This document shows positions 1-9,101 of a DNA stretch of 64,000 nucleotides, in pieces. The translations under genes were made by a program, and so were the position numbers. The notes below the pieces were generated by a model. That model was not told the origin of the DNA. It saw nothing but the letters and a program-made list of their open reading frames with translations, and made no database searches. The first letter of the stretch is position 1; every line of letters begins with the position of its first letter. Origin of the DNA: Brevundimonas sp. NIBR11 (lineage in GTDB: Bacteria > Pseudomonadota > Alphaproteobacteria > Caulobacterales > Caulobacteraceae); assembly GCF_027912535.1 (NCBI RefSeq), contig NZ_CP115465.1, positions 1,220,001 through 1,284,000 on the forward strand, given 5' to 3'.

Positions 1-728
1 CGCGTCGGACCGAACGTCCGCTGATCGTCATCGACGCCGGCCACGGCGGGCACGATCCGGGGGCCCAAGGCGCGCATCGCAACGAAAGCGCCGTGACCCT
101 GGCCGCCGCGCTCGCCCTCCGCGACGAACTGAATCGCACGGGCCGGTATCGCGTCATGCTGACCCGCGAGACGGACACCTATGTCGATCTGTATCGGCGC
201 GTGCGGATCGCGCGTCAGGCGGACGCCGATCTGTTCATCTCGCTGCACGCCGACGCCGGGGCGGATCCGGCGACGCGGGGAGCCTCGGTCTATACCTTGT
301 CCGAACAGGGGGCGACGCGAGCCGTGCGTGAGGTGACCCGCAGCGACGACTGGCATCGCGACCTTCATCTTCCGGGCCGCGATCCGTCGGTGGATCGCAT
401 CCTGCTGGACATGACCCAGCGCGCGACCCAGAACCGCTCGGCCCAGTTCGCGCGGGTTCTGCTGACCCATCTGGAGGCCGCCGATCATCCGCTGCTGCGA
501 CGCAGCCATCGGGATGCGGGTCTGGCCGTGCTGCTGGCCCCCGACGTACCGGCCGTGCTGCTGGAGATGGGGTTCATCACCAATCCCGACGACGAGCGGG
601 CGCTCGGCGACACGGCGCAACGTCGACGACTGGTGCGGGCCGTGGCCGAGGGCATCGACCGGTATTTCCGCGAGCCGGAAGCGCCTCTGCAACTGGCGTC
701 CCTGAGCGGATCGGGCGGTCAGCCCTGA
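1..728 (+). CDS. amiC: N-acetylmuramoyl-L-alanine amidase (Amidase_3), 5'-truncated by window edge
   Basis: Zinc amidase that cleaves the lactyl-amide bond between MurNAc and the stem peptide during daughter-cell separation. The frame is open from base 3 and begins inside the catalytic domain. It shows the first zinc ligand motif IVIDAGHGGHDPGA, the glutamate of RNESAVTL, the second histidine in SLHAD and the catalytic glutamate in LLEMGFITN, so the Amidase_3 domain is complete up to its usual end. The N-terminal signal/AMIN part lies outside the window. A gene for penicillin-binding protein 1A follows after one intervening gene, a neighbourhood that fits peptidoglycan remodelling. The GTG at 93 is internal and not the start. 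The family is certain; the AmiC assignment rests on the family being single-copy in related bacteria. Confidence 0.9.
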   Translation, partial: RRTERPLIVIDAGHGGHDPGAQGAHRNESAVTLAAALALRDELNRTGRYRVMLTRETDTYVDLYRRVRIARQADADLFISLHADAGADPATRGASVYTLSEQGATRAVREVTRSDDWHRDLHLPGRDPSVDRILLDMTQRATQNRSAQFARVLLTHLEAADHPLLRRSHRDAGLAVLLAPDVPAVLLEMGFITNPDDERALGDTAQRRRLVRAVAEGIDRYFREPEAPLQLASLSGSGGQP

Positions 729-793
729 CGGGTTGCGTCCGATCCTGACGTCGGCGGGCGTGCAATCGCGGCCGAAAGGCCTACATCGTCCCG

Positions 794-1501
794 ATGCGTT
801 TGCGGGTCATCGATCTTGAAACCACCGGCGGGGACCGGACTTCGGAAATCATCGAGGTCGGCATCGTCGACGTGATCGCAGACGGGCAGGGCGGCTGGAC
901 CGCGCGTCCGCCGGTGTCGAAGCTGTTCCGGCCGAGGGGCGAAATCTCATTCCACGCCATGGCCGTGCATCACCTGACGCCCGAGCATTTCCACGCCGAC
1001 GATCCGCACTGCGACGAATATGCGCTGCGCGAGATGTTCGCCGCCCTGGGGCCCGCCGACGCCATGGTGGCCCACAGCGCCCGATTCGAACGAGGGTTCA
1101 TCGCCGATACCGCGCACGGCGGCCTGCCCTGGATCTGCACGGTGCGATCGGCGAAACAGGCCTGGCCCTCGGCGCCCGGACATTCCAACCAGGTGCTGAG
1201 ATACTGGCGCGGCTTCCGACTGGACCCCGCCTTGGCCGATCCGGCGCACCGAGCGGGGCCGGACGCCTGGGTGACCGCCCACATCCTGATGGACCTGCTT
1301 AAGGAACACCCGGTCGAGCGGATGATCGAATGGACCGCCGCTCCCCGCGAGATGGCCACCGTCCCGTTCGGCAAGCACCGCAGGAAGCCATGGGCGGAGG
1401 TGCCAATGGACTACCTGCGATGGATGGCGGGCCAAACGGACATGGATGTCGACGCGGTGTCAGCCGCCCGCGCCGAACTGGAACGGCGAAAAGTCGGCTA
1501 G
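794..1501 (+). CDS. DEDDh 3'-5' exonuclease, ExoX-like
   Basis: 235-residue exonuclease of the DnaQ superfamily. ExoI motif IDLETTG (D7, E9) opens the protein. ExoII lies around MVAHSARFERGF, and the H-x5-D of ExoIII is in HRAGPDAW near residue 155. The C-terminal 60 residues (VPFGKHRRKPWAEVP, then DYLRWM) resemble the extra C-terminal module of exodeoxyribonuclease X, which argues for a DNA-repair nuclease rather than a polymerase proofreading subunit. It starts at an ATG 65 nt after the amidase stop. The gene sits alone between two cell-wall genes and may be co-transcribed with them. Its substrate cannot be told from sequence. Confidence 0.8.
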   Translation: MRLRVIDLETTGGDRTSEIIEVGIVDVIADGQGGWTARPPVSKLFRPRGEISFHAMAVHHLTPEHFHADDPHCDEYALREMFAALGPADAMVAHSARFERGFIADTAHGGLPWICTVRSAKQAWPSAPGHSNQVLRYWRGFRLDPALADPAHRAGPDAWVTAHILMDLLKEHPVERMIEWTAAPREMATVPFGKHRRKPWAEVPMDYLRWMAGQTDMDVDAVSAARAELERRKVG

Positions 1502-1559
1502 CCCCGTAAGACGACGCGGGCTAAACCGGCCTCTGGGCGCGTAGTCGGAGAGAGTCCTG

Positions 1560-3980
1560 GTGAAGGTTGCCGAACGGTGGTTCGTGATGGCGGGCATCGG
1601 CCTTCTGGGCGCGATCGCGCTCGCGGGGCTGATCGTGGCGGTCTACGCCGCCTGGCTGTTCCATGACCTTCCCGATGCGTCGGAGCTGGCCGACTATCGT
1701 CCGCCGACCGCGACGCGGGTCTATGCCGGCGACGGCACCCTGATCGGCGAGTTCTCAGACGAACGCCGCATCTATGTGCCCTACGAGCAGATCCCGACGA
1801 CCGTGGTGCAGGCCTTCCTGGCCGCCGAGGACCGCAACTTCTTCAATCACGGCGGGATCGACGTGTCCGGTCTGGGCCGGGCGATGTTCAAGAACGTCTT
1901 CAACTTCGCCACCGGGCGTCGTCTGGAGGGCGGATCGACCATCACCCAGCAGGTGGCCAAGAACGTCCTGCTGACGAACGAGTCGACCATCGGCCGCAAG
2001 CTGAAGGAAGCCATCCTGTCCAGCCGCCTGGAGGCGACGCTGAACAAGGAGCAGATCCTCGAGCTGTACCTGAACGAAATCTTCCTGGGATACCGGTCGT
2101 ACGGGGTGGCTTCGGCCGCCTACAACTATTTCGGAAAATCGCTCCAGCAGCTGACGCCGGACGAGGCGGCCTTCCTGGCGGCCCTGCCCAAGGGGCCGAA
2201 CAACTACCATCCGAAACGCCATCCGGGCGCGGCTCTGGGCCGTCGCAACTGGGTGCTGGGCGAGATGGCCCAGAACCAGTTCATCACCCAGGCGCAATAC
2301 CAAGAAGCCATCGCCCGGCCGTTGAATGCTCGCGATGCGCCACGCCGGGCCGAGTATCAGGACGCCGACTTCTTCGTCGAGGAGGCGCGTCGTCAGGCCG
2401 CCGCCAACCCTGAGTTCGGGGCCCAGCTGAACGCGGGCGGCTTCTATATGCGGACCACGCTGGATCCGTCGTTGCAGACGGCCGCGCGCGACGCCCTTAT
2501 GAAGGGTCTGGAGAACTACGACCGCCGCCACGGCTGGCGCGGAGCTTGGGGCACGACCGATTTCGCACCGGGCTGGCAGGCCGTGGCCCTGCGCCAGCAG
2601 ACCCCGCCGGAGCGTCGCGCCTGGCGCGCCGCCGCCGTCGAGAGCGTGTCGGGCAATACGGTCCAGATCCGCACCGCGCGCGACGACACGACCGGAACCC
2701 TGATCGCGGCCGACGCCGCCTGGGCCAACGCAAACCGTCCGCTCAAGCGCGGCGACCTGATCTTCGTCGAGCCCCGCAACGGTCAATTCGCACTGAAACA
2801 GGTGCCGGCCGTGAACGGCGCCATGGTGGCCATCGAACCGCAGTCGGGCCGGGTCCTGGCCATGGTCGGCGGCTATTCCTACGCCTTGAGCAGCTTCAAC
2901 CGCGCGACCCAGGCCCAGCGCCAGCCGGGGTCGTCGTTCAAGCCGTTCGTCTATGCAGCCGCCCTGGAGGGCGACTTCACGCCCGCCTCGATCGTGGTCG
3001 ACGGCCCGATCAGCTTCGCCGGTGGGCCGGGCGGACGCCGTTGGACGCCCGAGAACTACAGCCGCCGCTATTACGGCCCCTCGACCTTGCGTCGGGGGCT
3101 GGAGCTGTCGCGCAACGTCATGACCGTGCGGCTGGCCAACACCATCGGCATGGACAAGGTCGTCGATCTGGCCGCCCGCATGGGGGTCGCCGACAACCTG
3201 CAGCCCAATCTGTCGGTGTCGCTGGGGGCCGGGGAGGTCACGGCCTATCACCTGACCGCCGCCTACGCCGCCTTCGTCAACGGCGGGCGCAGGGTCGATC
3301 CCTATCTGATCGAGTATGTCCAGGACCGGGACGGCGAGACCATCTACCGGGCCGACCAGCGCCGCTGCCGCGACTGCGGTCGCGCCTTCTCGGGACAGGC
3401 CTCGCCCTTCCTGGAACCGCGCGGGACCCAGGTCATCGATCCGATCACCGCCTATCAGATTTCGTCCATGCTCGAGGGCGTAATCCAGCGTGGTACGGCC
3501 GCCTCGGCCCGAGGGCTGGGTCGCTGGGTCGGCGGCAAGACCGGCACGACCAACGAATACCGCTCGGCCTGGTTCGTCGGCTTCACGACCGACATCGTGG
3601 TCGGGGTCTATATCGGTTTCGACGACAACCGATCGCTGGGCTCCGGAGAGGCCGGCGCTTCGGCCGCCGTGCCCATCTTCACCGACTTCATGACGGTGGC
3701 CCTCAGGGAGCGTCCGGCGCGTCCGTTCGTCCGTCCGCGCGGCGCGATCTTCCGCAACGTGAACGGCATCGAGGAAGCCTTCCGTCCCGGCACAGAACGG
3801 CGTCGCGAGCAGGAACGGCGCGAGACCGGTCCGGTCGCGCCCGTGGGCCCGCAGAACTACAACGAGGTCATCCGGCGTGAGCAGGAAGCTGCCGCAGGCG
3901 TCAGCCCGTCCGCGCCCGCCCCGACGGCTCCCCCGCCGCCGAGGCAGGAACCGGCGCGGGATCTGGACGGGTTGTTCTAA
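1560..3980 (+). CDS. mrcA: Penicillin-binding protein 1A, bifunctional transglycosylase/transpeptidase
   Basis: 806-residue class A PBP that polymerises glycan strands and cross-links them in the periplasm. A membrane anchor spans residues 9-33. The GT51 domain shows AAEDRNFFNHGG (catalytic E90), GGSTITQQVAKN and the ILELYLNEIFLG helix. The transpeptidase domain has SSFK (serine 458), SRN and KTGTT (K660). The C-terminus from about 730 is a Pro/Glu/Arg-rich tail ending in PPPPRQ, typical of disordered tails in alphaproteobacterial PBP1A. Start is a GTG after a GAGAG Shine-Dalgarno-like stretch; the next in-frame ATG is downstream of the membrane anchor's first residues. Length is normal for the family. 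Confidence 0.96.
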   Translation: MKVAERWFVMAGIGLLGAIALAGLIVAVYAAWLFHDLPDASELADYRPPTATRVYAGDGTLIGEFSDERRIYVPYEQIPTTVVQAFLAAEDRNFFNHGGIDVSGLGRAMFKNVFNFATGRRLEGGSTITQQVAKNVLLTNESTIGRKLKEAILSSRLEATLNKEQILELYLNEIFLGYRSYGVASAAYNYFGKSLQQLTPDEAAFLAALPKGPNNYHPKRHPGAALGRRNWVLGEMAQNQFITQAQYQEAIARPLNARDAPRRAEYQDADFFVEEARRQAAANPEFGAQLNAGGFYMRTTLDPSLQTAARDALMKGLENYDRRHGWRGAWGTTDFAPGWQAVALRQQTPPERRAWRAAAVESVSGNTVQIRTARDDTTGTLIAADAAWANANRPLKRGDLIFVEPRNGQFALKQVPAVNGAMVAIEPQSGRVLAMVGGYSYALSSFNRATQAQRQPGSSFKPFVYAAALEGDFTPASIVVDGPISFAGGPGGRRWTPENYSRRYYGPSTLRRGLELSRNVMTVRLANTIGMDKVVDLAARMGVADNLQPNLSVSLGAGEVTAYHLTAAYAAFVNGGRRVDPYLIEYVQDRDGETIYRADQRRCRDCGRAFSGQASPFLEPRGTQVIDPITAYQISSMLEGVIQRGTAASARGLGRWVGGKTGTTNEYRSAWFVGFTTDIVVGVYIGFDDNRSLGSGEAGASAAVPIFTDFMTVALRERPARPFVRPRGAIFRNVNGIEEAFRPGTERRREQERRETGPVAPVGPQNYNEVIRREQEAAAGVSPSAPAPTAPPPPRQEPARDLDGLF

Positions 3981-3986
3981 AGGGGT

Positions 3987-4045
3987 GAGTAGGCCTTAGG
4001 GCTTGGACAGATCGATTCCGACCAAGCTCTAAGACCTAAGCCCTC
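3987..4045. repeat. Imperfect palindromic intergenic repeat, copy 1
   Basis: Between mrcA and prfB. TAGGGCTTGG at about 3997 pairs with CCAAGCTCTA at about 4022 with one mismatch, and the flank ends CCTAAGCCCTC. A similar block (GTGAG, TAGG, GGGCT, CCAAGC, AAGCCCTC in the same order) lies at 50557-50613. It could be a dispersed REP-like element or a terminator hairpin of mrcA. No T-tract follows. Confidence 0.45.
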
Positions 4046-4102
4046 TTCCCCAAACGACCTGCGCCATCTATCTCCGCCCCTCCGCACCGTGAGGATTTGC
4101 AT

Positions 4103-5225
4103 ATGAGACCGGATGTCGAGGCCATGAAGGCCGACATCGAGCAGAGCGTCGCTCTGCTCAGGAGGCGTCTTTGACTGGGATGTCGCCAATCGAAAGCTCG
4201 ATGAGCTGAACGCCCGGGTCGAAGACCCGACCCTGTGGGACAAGCCCGACGAGGCTCAGGCCGTCAGTCGCGAACGCGCCCAGCTGGAAGCCAAGATCAA
4301 CAGCGTCAAGGAGATGATCCGCGATCTGGAGGACGGCGTGATGCTGTCCGAAATGGCCGAGGAAGAGGGCGACGAGGCAACGCTGGACGAAGCGCGCGCC
4401 GCCCTGAAGGCCATCAAGGACCGCGCCGCTCGGGCCGAGCTGGAGGCGCTGCTGTCCGGCGAGGCCGACGGTAACGACGCCTATCTGGAAGTGAACTCCG
4501 GCGCCGGAGGGACCGAGTCCAACGACTGGGCCGGGATGCTGCTGCGGATGTATTCCCGCTGGGCCAAGGCGCACGGCTACGAGGTCGAGATCGAGGCCCT
4601 GGAAGAGGGCGAACAGGCCGGCGTCAAGTCGGCGACGGTCCTGATCACCGGGCCGAACGCCTACGGATGGCTGAAGTCGGAATCGGGCGTGCACCGTCTG
4701 GTGCGGATCAGCCCGTATGACGCCGCTGCCAAGCGCCACACCTCGTTCGCCTCGATCGGGGTTTCGCCGGTCGTGGACGACACGATCGAGATCGACATCA
4801 ACCCGTCCGACGTGCGGACCGACACCTATCGGGCCTCCGGCTCGGGCGGCCAGCACATCAACAAGACCGACTCCGCCGTCCGCCTGACGCACATTCCGAC
4901 CAATACGGTCGTGGCCTGTCAGGCCGGGCGGTCGCAGCACCAGAACCGCGAGATGGCGTGGAAGATGCTGCGCGGGCGCTTGTACGAGCTGGAATTGCAG
5001 AAGCGCGAGGCGGCGGCCCAGGCGCTGGCCGACGCCAAGACCGACATCGGCTGGGGCCACCAGATCCGGTCCTACGTCCTGCAGCCGTATCAGATGGTCA
5101 AGGACCTGAGGACCGAGGTCGAGACCTCGGATACGCAAGGGGTTCTGGACGGCGACCTGGACCCGTTCATGGGCGCCGCCCTGGCGGCCCGGGTCGGCGA
5201 GACCCGGGGCTCGACCGTCGACTAG
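4103..5225 (+). CDS. prfB: Peptide chain release factor 2, with programmed +1 frameshift
   Basis: RF2 terminates translation at UGA/UAA. The coding sequence is in two frames. ATG at 4103 opens 23 codons ending CTT TGA (stop at 4172-4174), with the internal Shine-Dalgarno AGGAGG at 4160-4165 just upstream. A +1 slip at CTT-TGA-C continues from 4173 to 5225, giving about 373 residues. This is the classic RF2 autoregulatory site: low RF2 lets ribosomes pause at UGA and shift. The downstream part carries [15 protein letters not shown] (the GGQ peptidyl-hydrolysis loop). The codon-recognition tripeptide reads SPY (RISPYDAA) where E. coli RF2 has SPF. A coiled N-terminal helical domain precedes it. 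This is not a pseudogene. Confidence 0.96.
4160..4175 (+). promoter_or_regulatory. Programmed +1 ribosomal frameshift site of prfB
   Basis: The order AGGAGG (4160-4165), CGT, CTT (4169-4171), TGA (4172-4174), C matches the known RF2 recoding signal: internal Shine-Dalgarno, slippery CUU codon and in-frame UGA followed by C. It couples prfB expression to RF2 activity. Confidence 0.95.
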
Positions 5226-5233
5226 ACATGAAA

Positions 5234-5261
5234 AAGGGCGGCTTCCGGAGAAGCCGCCCTT
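5234..5261. terminator. Bidirectional intrinsic terminator between prfB and the bactofilin gene
   Basis: Perfect 11-bp stem AAGGGCGGCTT / AAGCCGCCCTT with a 6-nt loop. An A5 run precedes it, which becomes the U-tract on the minus strand. It lies between the convergent prfB and bactofilin stops. Confidence 0.85.
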
Positions 5262-5284
5262 CGCATTTCAGCCTGTCGGCCGGA

Positions 5285-5878
5285 TCAGACCGACTTCAGA
5301 TCGATGACCTGGGGCGCGGGCTCGGCCCGCGCGGGAGCGGCGGGGGCGTCAAAGTCCGAAGCGGCCGGGGCTGGCGCGGCGACGACCGGCCGGGGCGCCG
5401 GAGCCACCGGCGCCGGCGCTTCGCGGCGGCTTTGCAGGACGCGGCCCTGGAAATAGGCGCCGATGTCGATCGACAGTTGTTCGGCGGTGATGTCGCCGTC
5501 GACATAGGCGGTCGAGACCAGCTTGACCTGTTTGCCGGTGACGGCGCCGACGACGCGGCCGCGGACCTCGAGATAATCGGCGGTGACGTTGCCTTCGATG
5601 GCGCCAGTCTCGCCAACGATCAGGCGGCCGACACGAACGTCGCCCTTGATCGAGCCGTCGACCTGCAGGTCGCCGCCGCCCGAGATGCCGCCCTCGAACT
5701 GCAGGTCTGACGACAGCGTCGACAGGCCCCGCGAGGAGGCGATGGGCGAGGGGGCGGGCGCGGGCGCCGCGCGGTTCATGCCGCCCGACGACGGCAGATC
5801 CGGCAGGGGCGGGATCGGCGGCGCGTTCGACGGGCGGTCCGGCGTGGCGGGGGCGGGGGATTTGGTCTTATTGAACAA
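5285..5878 (-). CDS. bacA: Bactofilin (polymer-forming cytoskeletal protein)
   Basis: 197-residue bactofilin that self-assembles into membrane-associated filaments that position wall enzymes. The central region, about residues 55-155, is a run of short beta-helix turns rich in G-x-I/V-x-G-x-V (for example GDVRVGRLIVGETG, GRVVGAVTGKQVKL). It is flanked by Pro/Ala-rich disordered tails. The start is a TTG at 5878: AGGAG sits about 6 nt upstream and the encoded MFNKTK matches the usual MF-x-K start of this family. It overlaps the stop of the upstream M23 peptidase gene by 11 nt, so the two are translationally coupled. This pairing is common in the group. Confidence 0.9.
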   Translation of the reverse strand: MFNKTKSPAPATPDRPSNAPPIPPLPDLPSSGGMNRAAPAPAPSPIASSRGLSTLSSDLQFEGGISGGGDLQVDGSIKGDVRVGRLIVGETGAIEGNVTADYLEVRGRVVGAVTGKQVKLVSTAYVDGDITAEQLSIDIGAYFQGRVLQSRREAPAPVAPAPRPVVAAPAPAASDFDAPAAPARAEPAPQVIDLKSV

Positions 5879-7007
5879 GGGTGTCTCCTGCTCTCATAAA
5901 GCGGGCGGGGTTCTGCGGGCGGCCGTCCATCCACACTTCATAGTGCAGGTGCACGCCGGTCGAGCGTCCTGTCGTGCCCATGGCCCCGATCCGCTGGCCC
6001 AGCGCGATGCGCTGGCCGGGCTGGACGGCCATGGCGTTCAGATGGGCGAAGCGGGTCTTGAAACCGCGCCCGTGGTCTATCTCAACGGTGTTGCCATACC
6101 CTGAACGAACGCCGGCGAAAGACACGATTCCGGGAGCGGTGGCGTAGATCGGGGTGTTTAGAGGGGCGGCGAAGTCCTGGCCCTGATGGACCGCCGGACG
6201 GCCGTTGAACGGATCAAAACGGACACCGAAGCCGGAGGTGGTGCGGGCTTGGGTCGGGCGGTCGAAGGGCAGGTGTTCGGCGGCGTCGGCCAGACCGCGC
6301 ATCTCCGACAGGTTGTCGGCGGCGTGGCGGATACGGACGGCGAACGGCTCATCGACGTCGAGGATGGCGGCCAAGGCCTGCGGGTCCTTGGCCTCGACCA
6401 GCGGGCCGCCCAGGGCCGAACCGGCGGCGGCGTAGGCGGCGGGGTTCAGGCCGGCGAGACGGAAGGCGAGGCGGAGGCGTTCGGCGCGGGTCTGGGCGAA
6501 GTCGCCGGCGCGCTCGATCAGACGCTCCTGATCCATGCGAACCGCGACGATGCGCTGAACCGGACGGGCGTGATCCAGCGGGGCGGCGGGAGCGAGAGCG
6601 GCCTGGGCGCCGTCGACGCCGTGGAACATGCTCATGACGCCGGTCAGGGCCGCGTGACGGCGCTCGACCATCTGAGCCATTTCATCGAGCCCTCCGGTTG
6701 TGGCGGTCATTCGCACGACGGCGGTCTCAAGACGGGCCTGCAGGTCGGCGTTCAGGCGTTCGGAGGCGGCGCGCGCCTTGACCACTTCGGAGTCGGCCTG
6801 GCTGCGGGTGACCAAGTCGAAGATGAAGCCGCCCGAGGCGACTAGGGTCCAGGCGGCGGCCGCGACGGCGACCCCCGCGAGCATCATCTGCTTCTTGCTG
6901 GTCAGGACGTGACCGCGAATGTCGCCGTTGGTGCGTAGGAACAGATGGCGCTCGGGAAACCAGCGCTCGATCAAAGAGGGCTTCGCCGCCCCTGTTTCTC
7001 CAGCCAT
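5868..7007 (-). CDS. M23-family (LytM) peptidoglycan endopeptidase, membrane anchored
   Basis: Predicted periplasmic DD-endopeptidase of about 379 residues. A transmembrane segment (MLAGVAVAAAAWTLVASGG) follows a cytoplasmic N-terminus. A coiled-coil region rich in Ala/Glu/Arg comes next, then a C-terminal LytM domain with an intact zinc site: HQGQD (H-x3-D) and HLHYE (H-x-H). It lies directly upstream of, and overlaps, the bactofilin gene; in related bacteria a bactofilin localises this kind of hydrolase. An ATG at 7007 with a G-rich upstream region is preferred. A GTG at 7073 would add 22 residues but lacks a ribosome-binding site. Likely controlled from the GANTC palindrome upstream. Confidence 0.88.
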   Translation of the reverse strand: MAGETGAAKPSLIERWFPERHLFLRTNGDIRGHVLTSKKQMMLAGVAVAAAAWTLVASGGFIFDLVTRSQADSEVVKARAASERLNADLQARLETAVVRMTATTGGLDEMAQMVERRHAALTGVMSMFHGVDGAQAALAPAAPLDHARPVQRIVAVRMDQERLIERAGDFAQTRAERLRLAFRLAGLNPAAYAAAGSALGGPLVEAKDPQALAAILDVDEPFAVRIRHAADNLSEMRGLADAAEHLPFDRPTQARTTSGFGVRFDPFNGRPAVHQGQDFAAPLNTPIYATAPGIVSFAGVRSGYGNTVEIDHGRGFKTRFAHLNAMAVQPGQRIALGQRIGAMGTTGRSTGVHLHYEVWMDGRPQNPARFMRAGDTLVQ

Positions 7008-7111
7008 TCGAACACGCCCCCACGCTCGGGACGCTTTATCAAGGAGTAGCTTGGGAACGGCAATACCGTTCACGCAATGTTAACCACGTTGCAGACCAGA
7101 AGGGGAGAAAA

Positions 7112-7135
7112 CGAATCTACAGGTCAGTAGATTCG
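7112..7135. promoter_or_regulatory. Perfect 9-bp inverted repeat containing two GANTC sites
   Basis: CGAATCTAC and GTAGATTCG flank a 6-nt spacer. Each arm contains one GANTC, the CcrM methylation and GcrA-associated sequence of Caulobacterales. It sits 105 nt upstream of the M23 start, in the gap between that gene and the peroxiredoxin/tyrS unit. A TTAACC at 7080-7085 is close by. Probable cell-cycle-linked promoter element; the function is inferred. Confidence 0.6.
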
Positions 7136-7203
7136 CGTCGTTGGGGTAATCGCCTAGACTGTAGAGCGGCTCCCTATAACTAGAGTTCTCAGCAGGCGAC
7201 GGG

Positions 7204-7659
7204 CTAGAGCTCTCTCGCGGCCGCCAGAACGGCGTCGGCGTGGTCCTTGACGCGGACCTGACGCCAGACCCTGCGCACCACCCCTTCGCCGTCGATCAGG
7301 AATGTCGCCCGCTCGATGCCCATATATTCACGGCCGTAGAGGGTCTTCAGGACCCAGACGCCATAGGCGTCGGTGACAGCCCCGGCCTCGTCGGAGCCCA
7401 GGATGACATGGAGGTCGTGCTTGGCCTTGAAACGGTCGAGCTTCTTCACCGGATCGCGCGAGATGCCGATGACCGTGACGCCGAGGGCGGCGAAGTCTGC
7501 GGCGCGGGTCGAGAAGTCGACAGCCTCATTGGTGCAGCTGGGCGTGTCGGCTTTCGGATAGAAGAAGATGGCGGTCGGGCCGTCGAGGGTGGCGCGACCG
7601 CCATTGTCGGCGGGGATGTCGAATACGGGGGCTTTAGAGTCTTCGGTGATTTCGGACAT
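7204..7659 (-). CDS. bcp: Peroxiredoxin, BCP/PrxQ subfamily
   Basis: 151-residue thiol peroxidase that reduces hydroperoxides. The peroxidatic cysteine lies in YPKADTPSCTNEA. The protein contains no other cysteine, so the resolving Cys five residues downstream in classical BCP is absent. This is the 1-Cys form, needing an external thiol partner. Thioredoxin-fold features include FFYPKADTP and the conserved ATFLID strand. ATG at 7659 overlaps the tyrS stop in a TGATG, so the two genes are probably one transcript. The in-frame opening that runs further upstream is tyrS read in another frame. Confidence 0.9.
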   Translation of the reverse strand: MSEITEDSKAPVFDIPADNGGRATLDGPTAIFFYPKADTPSCTNEAVDFSTRAADFAALGVTVIGISRDPVKKLDRFKAKHDLHVILGSDEAGAVTDAYGVWVLKTLYGREYMGIERATFLIDGEGVVRRVWRQVRVKDHADAVLAAAREL

Positions 7660-8915
7660 CAGACGGGTCTCACCAGCATCAGCTTCTTCTTGCCCGCCGC
7701 CAGCTTGATGACGCCGTCCGCATTGACGTCTGACACTTCGATCAGTCGGGCGCCGTCGGTGATGGCCTCGTCGTTGAGGCGCAAACCTCCACCCTGGGCC
7801 ATGCGACGCGCCTCGCCGTTGGAGGCGGTCAGACCCGCCTTGGTGGCGACGGCCGCCAGCATGGCGCCGATAACCTCCGAGGCGGGCAGTTCGATGGTTG
7901 GCAGGTCGGCGGACAGCGTGCCTTGCTCGAAAGCGCTCTCGGCAGCCGCGCGGGCGGACGCCGCCGCCTCCGCTCCGTGCAGAAGCGTCGTCGCCGCATC
8001 GGCCAGGGCCTTCTTGGCGTCGTTGATCTTCGCGCCTTCCAGCGCCTCGAACCCGGCGATCTCGTCCAGCGACAGGTCGGTGAACAGGCGCATGAAGCGG
8101 CCGACGTCGGCGTCCTCGGCGTTCCGCCAGAACTGCCAGTAGTCGTAGGGGCTGAGCTGTTCCGAGTTCAGCCAGATCGCCCCTTGCGCCGTCTTGCCCA
8201 TCTTGCCGCCCGAGGCCGTGGTCAGCAGCGGCGTGGTCAGGCCGAAGGCGGATTTCTGATCCACGCGACGCACCAGGTCGACGCCGGAGACGATGTTGCC
8301 CCACTGGTCCGACCCGCCCATCTGAAGCGTGACGTTCCTGGCGCGATTCAGCTCGAGAAAGTCCACCGACTGCATCAGCATGTAGTTGAACTCGAGGAAG
8401 GTCATCGGCTGTTCCCGTTCCAACCTCAGCTTGACCGAGTCGAAGGCCAGCATGCGGTTGACGGTGAACTGCGTGCCGAAGTCGCGCAGGAACTGGATGT
8501 AGCCGTAGCCCGACAGCCAGTCGTCGTTGTTGACCATGACCGCGTCGGTCGGCCCGTCCCCGAAGCTCAGGAATTTGGCGAACACCGTCTTGATGGTGTC
8601 GATGTTCGACCGGATCGTCTCGTCGGTCAGCTGCGGACGCGAGGCGTCCTTGCCGGTCGGGTCGCCGACCTTGGTCGTGCCGCCGCCCATCAGGACGATG
8701 GGCTTGCCGCCCGCCTGCTGCAGCCGGCGCAGCATCATGATCTGGATCAGGCTGCCGACGTGTAGCGAGGGCGCCGTGGCGTCAAAGCCGATATAGCCTG
8801 CGACCACGCCGGAATTCGCCGCCGCATCCAGCTCGGCCGGATGGGTGATCTGATGAATATAGCCGCGCGCCTGAAGCGTCTGCAGGAAGTCGGACTGGAA
8901 GCTTTGTTCGGTCAT
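7659..8915 (-). CDS. tyrS: Tyrosyl-tRNA synthetase
   Basis: 418-residue class I aminoacyl-tRNA synthetase charging tRNA-Tyr. The ATP-binding HIGH-type motif reads PSLHVGSL and the KMSKS-type loop reads KMGKTA. The tyrosine pocket is in [11 protein letters not shown] and [12 protein letters not shown]-terminal S4-like RNA-binding region follows ([10 protein letters not shown]). The ATG at 8915 has GGAG 8 nt upstream and is preferred over an in-frame opening that starts at 8963. Length is normal. It overlaps the downstream bcp gene by a TGATG. Confidence 0.96.
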   Translation of the reverse strand: MTEQSFQSDFLQTLQARGYIHQITHPAELDAAANSGVVAGYIGFDATAPSLHVGSLIQIMMLRRLQQAGGKPIVLMGGGTTKVGDPTGKDASRPQLTDETIRSNIDTIKTVFAKFLSFGDGPTDAVMVNNDDWLSGYGYIQFLRDFGTQFTVNRMLAFDSVKLRLEREQPMTFLEFNYMLMQSVDFLELNRARNVTLQMGGSDQWGNIVSGVDLVRRVDQKSAFGLTTPLLTTASGGKMGKTAQGAIWLNSEQLSPYDYWQFWRNAEDADVGRFMRLFTDLSLDEIAGFEALEGAKINDAKKALADAATTLLHGAEAAASARAAAESAFEQGTLSADLPTIELPASEVIGAMLAAVATKAGLTASNGEARRMAQGGGLRLNDEAITDGARLIEVSDVNADGVIKLAAGKKKLMLVRPV

Positions 8916-9101
8916 GGTCGGCTCCGTTAGCAGGGAGGCCGGCGCTTTGTCTCGCGCCGGCAAGATGCGGCGCAGGGGTTCGCAGCCGCTCGATCAGGTC
9001 GAGGGGCGGCAATAGAGGCCGGAGAGGGCGCGTGCGGCGAACATGGGCCGGTTGGTAGCGGTCGCGGTTGACCGGCGTCAAGCGGACGCTATCGGTTGGG
9101 G

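Noticed and set aside
1755..3251. 498-codon minus-strand frame opposite mrcA
   Set aside because: Antisense shadow of the PBP1A gene, no recognisable motifs.
4103..4174. prfB as a frameshifted pseudogene
   Set aside because: The stop sits in the exact AGGAGG...CTT-TGA-C recoding context known for RF2, so it is programmed.
7204..8304. Longer peroxiredoxin reading frame running into tyrS
   Set aside because: The upstream part is tyrS read out of frame; the peroxiredoxin begins at 7659 with the TGATG overlap.
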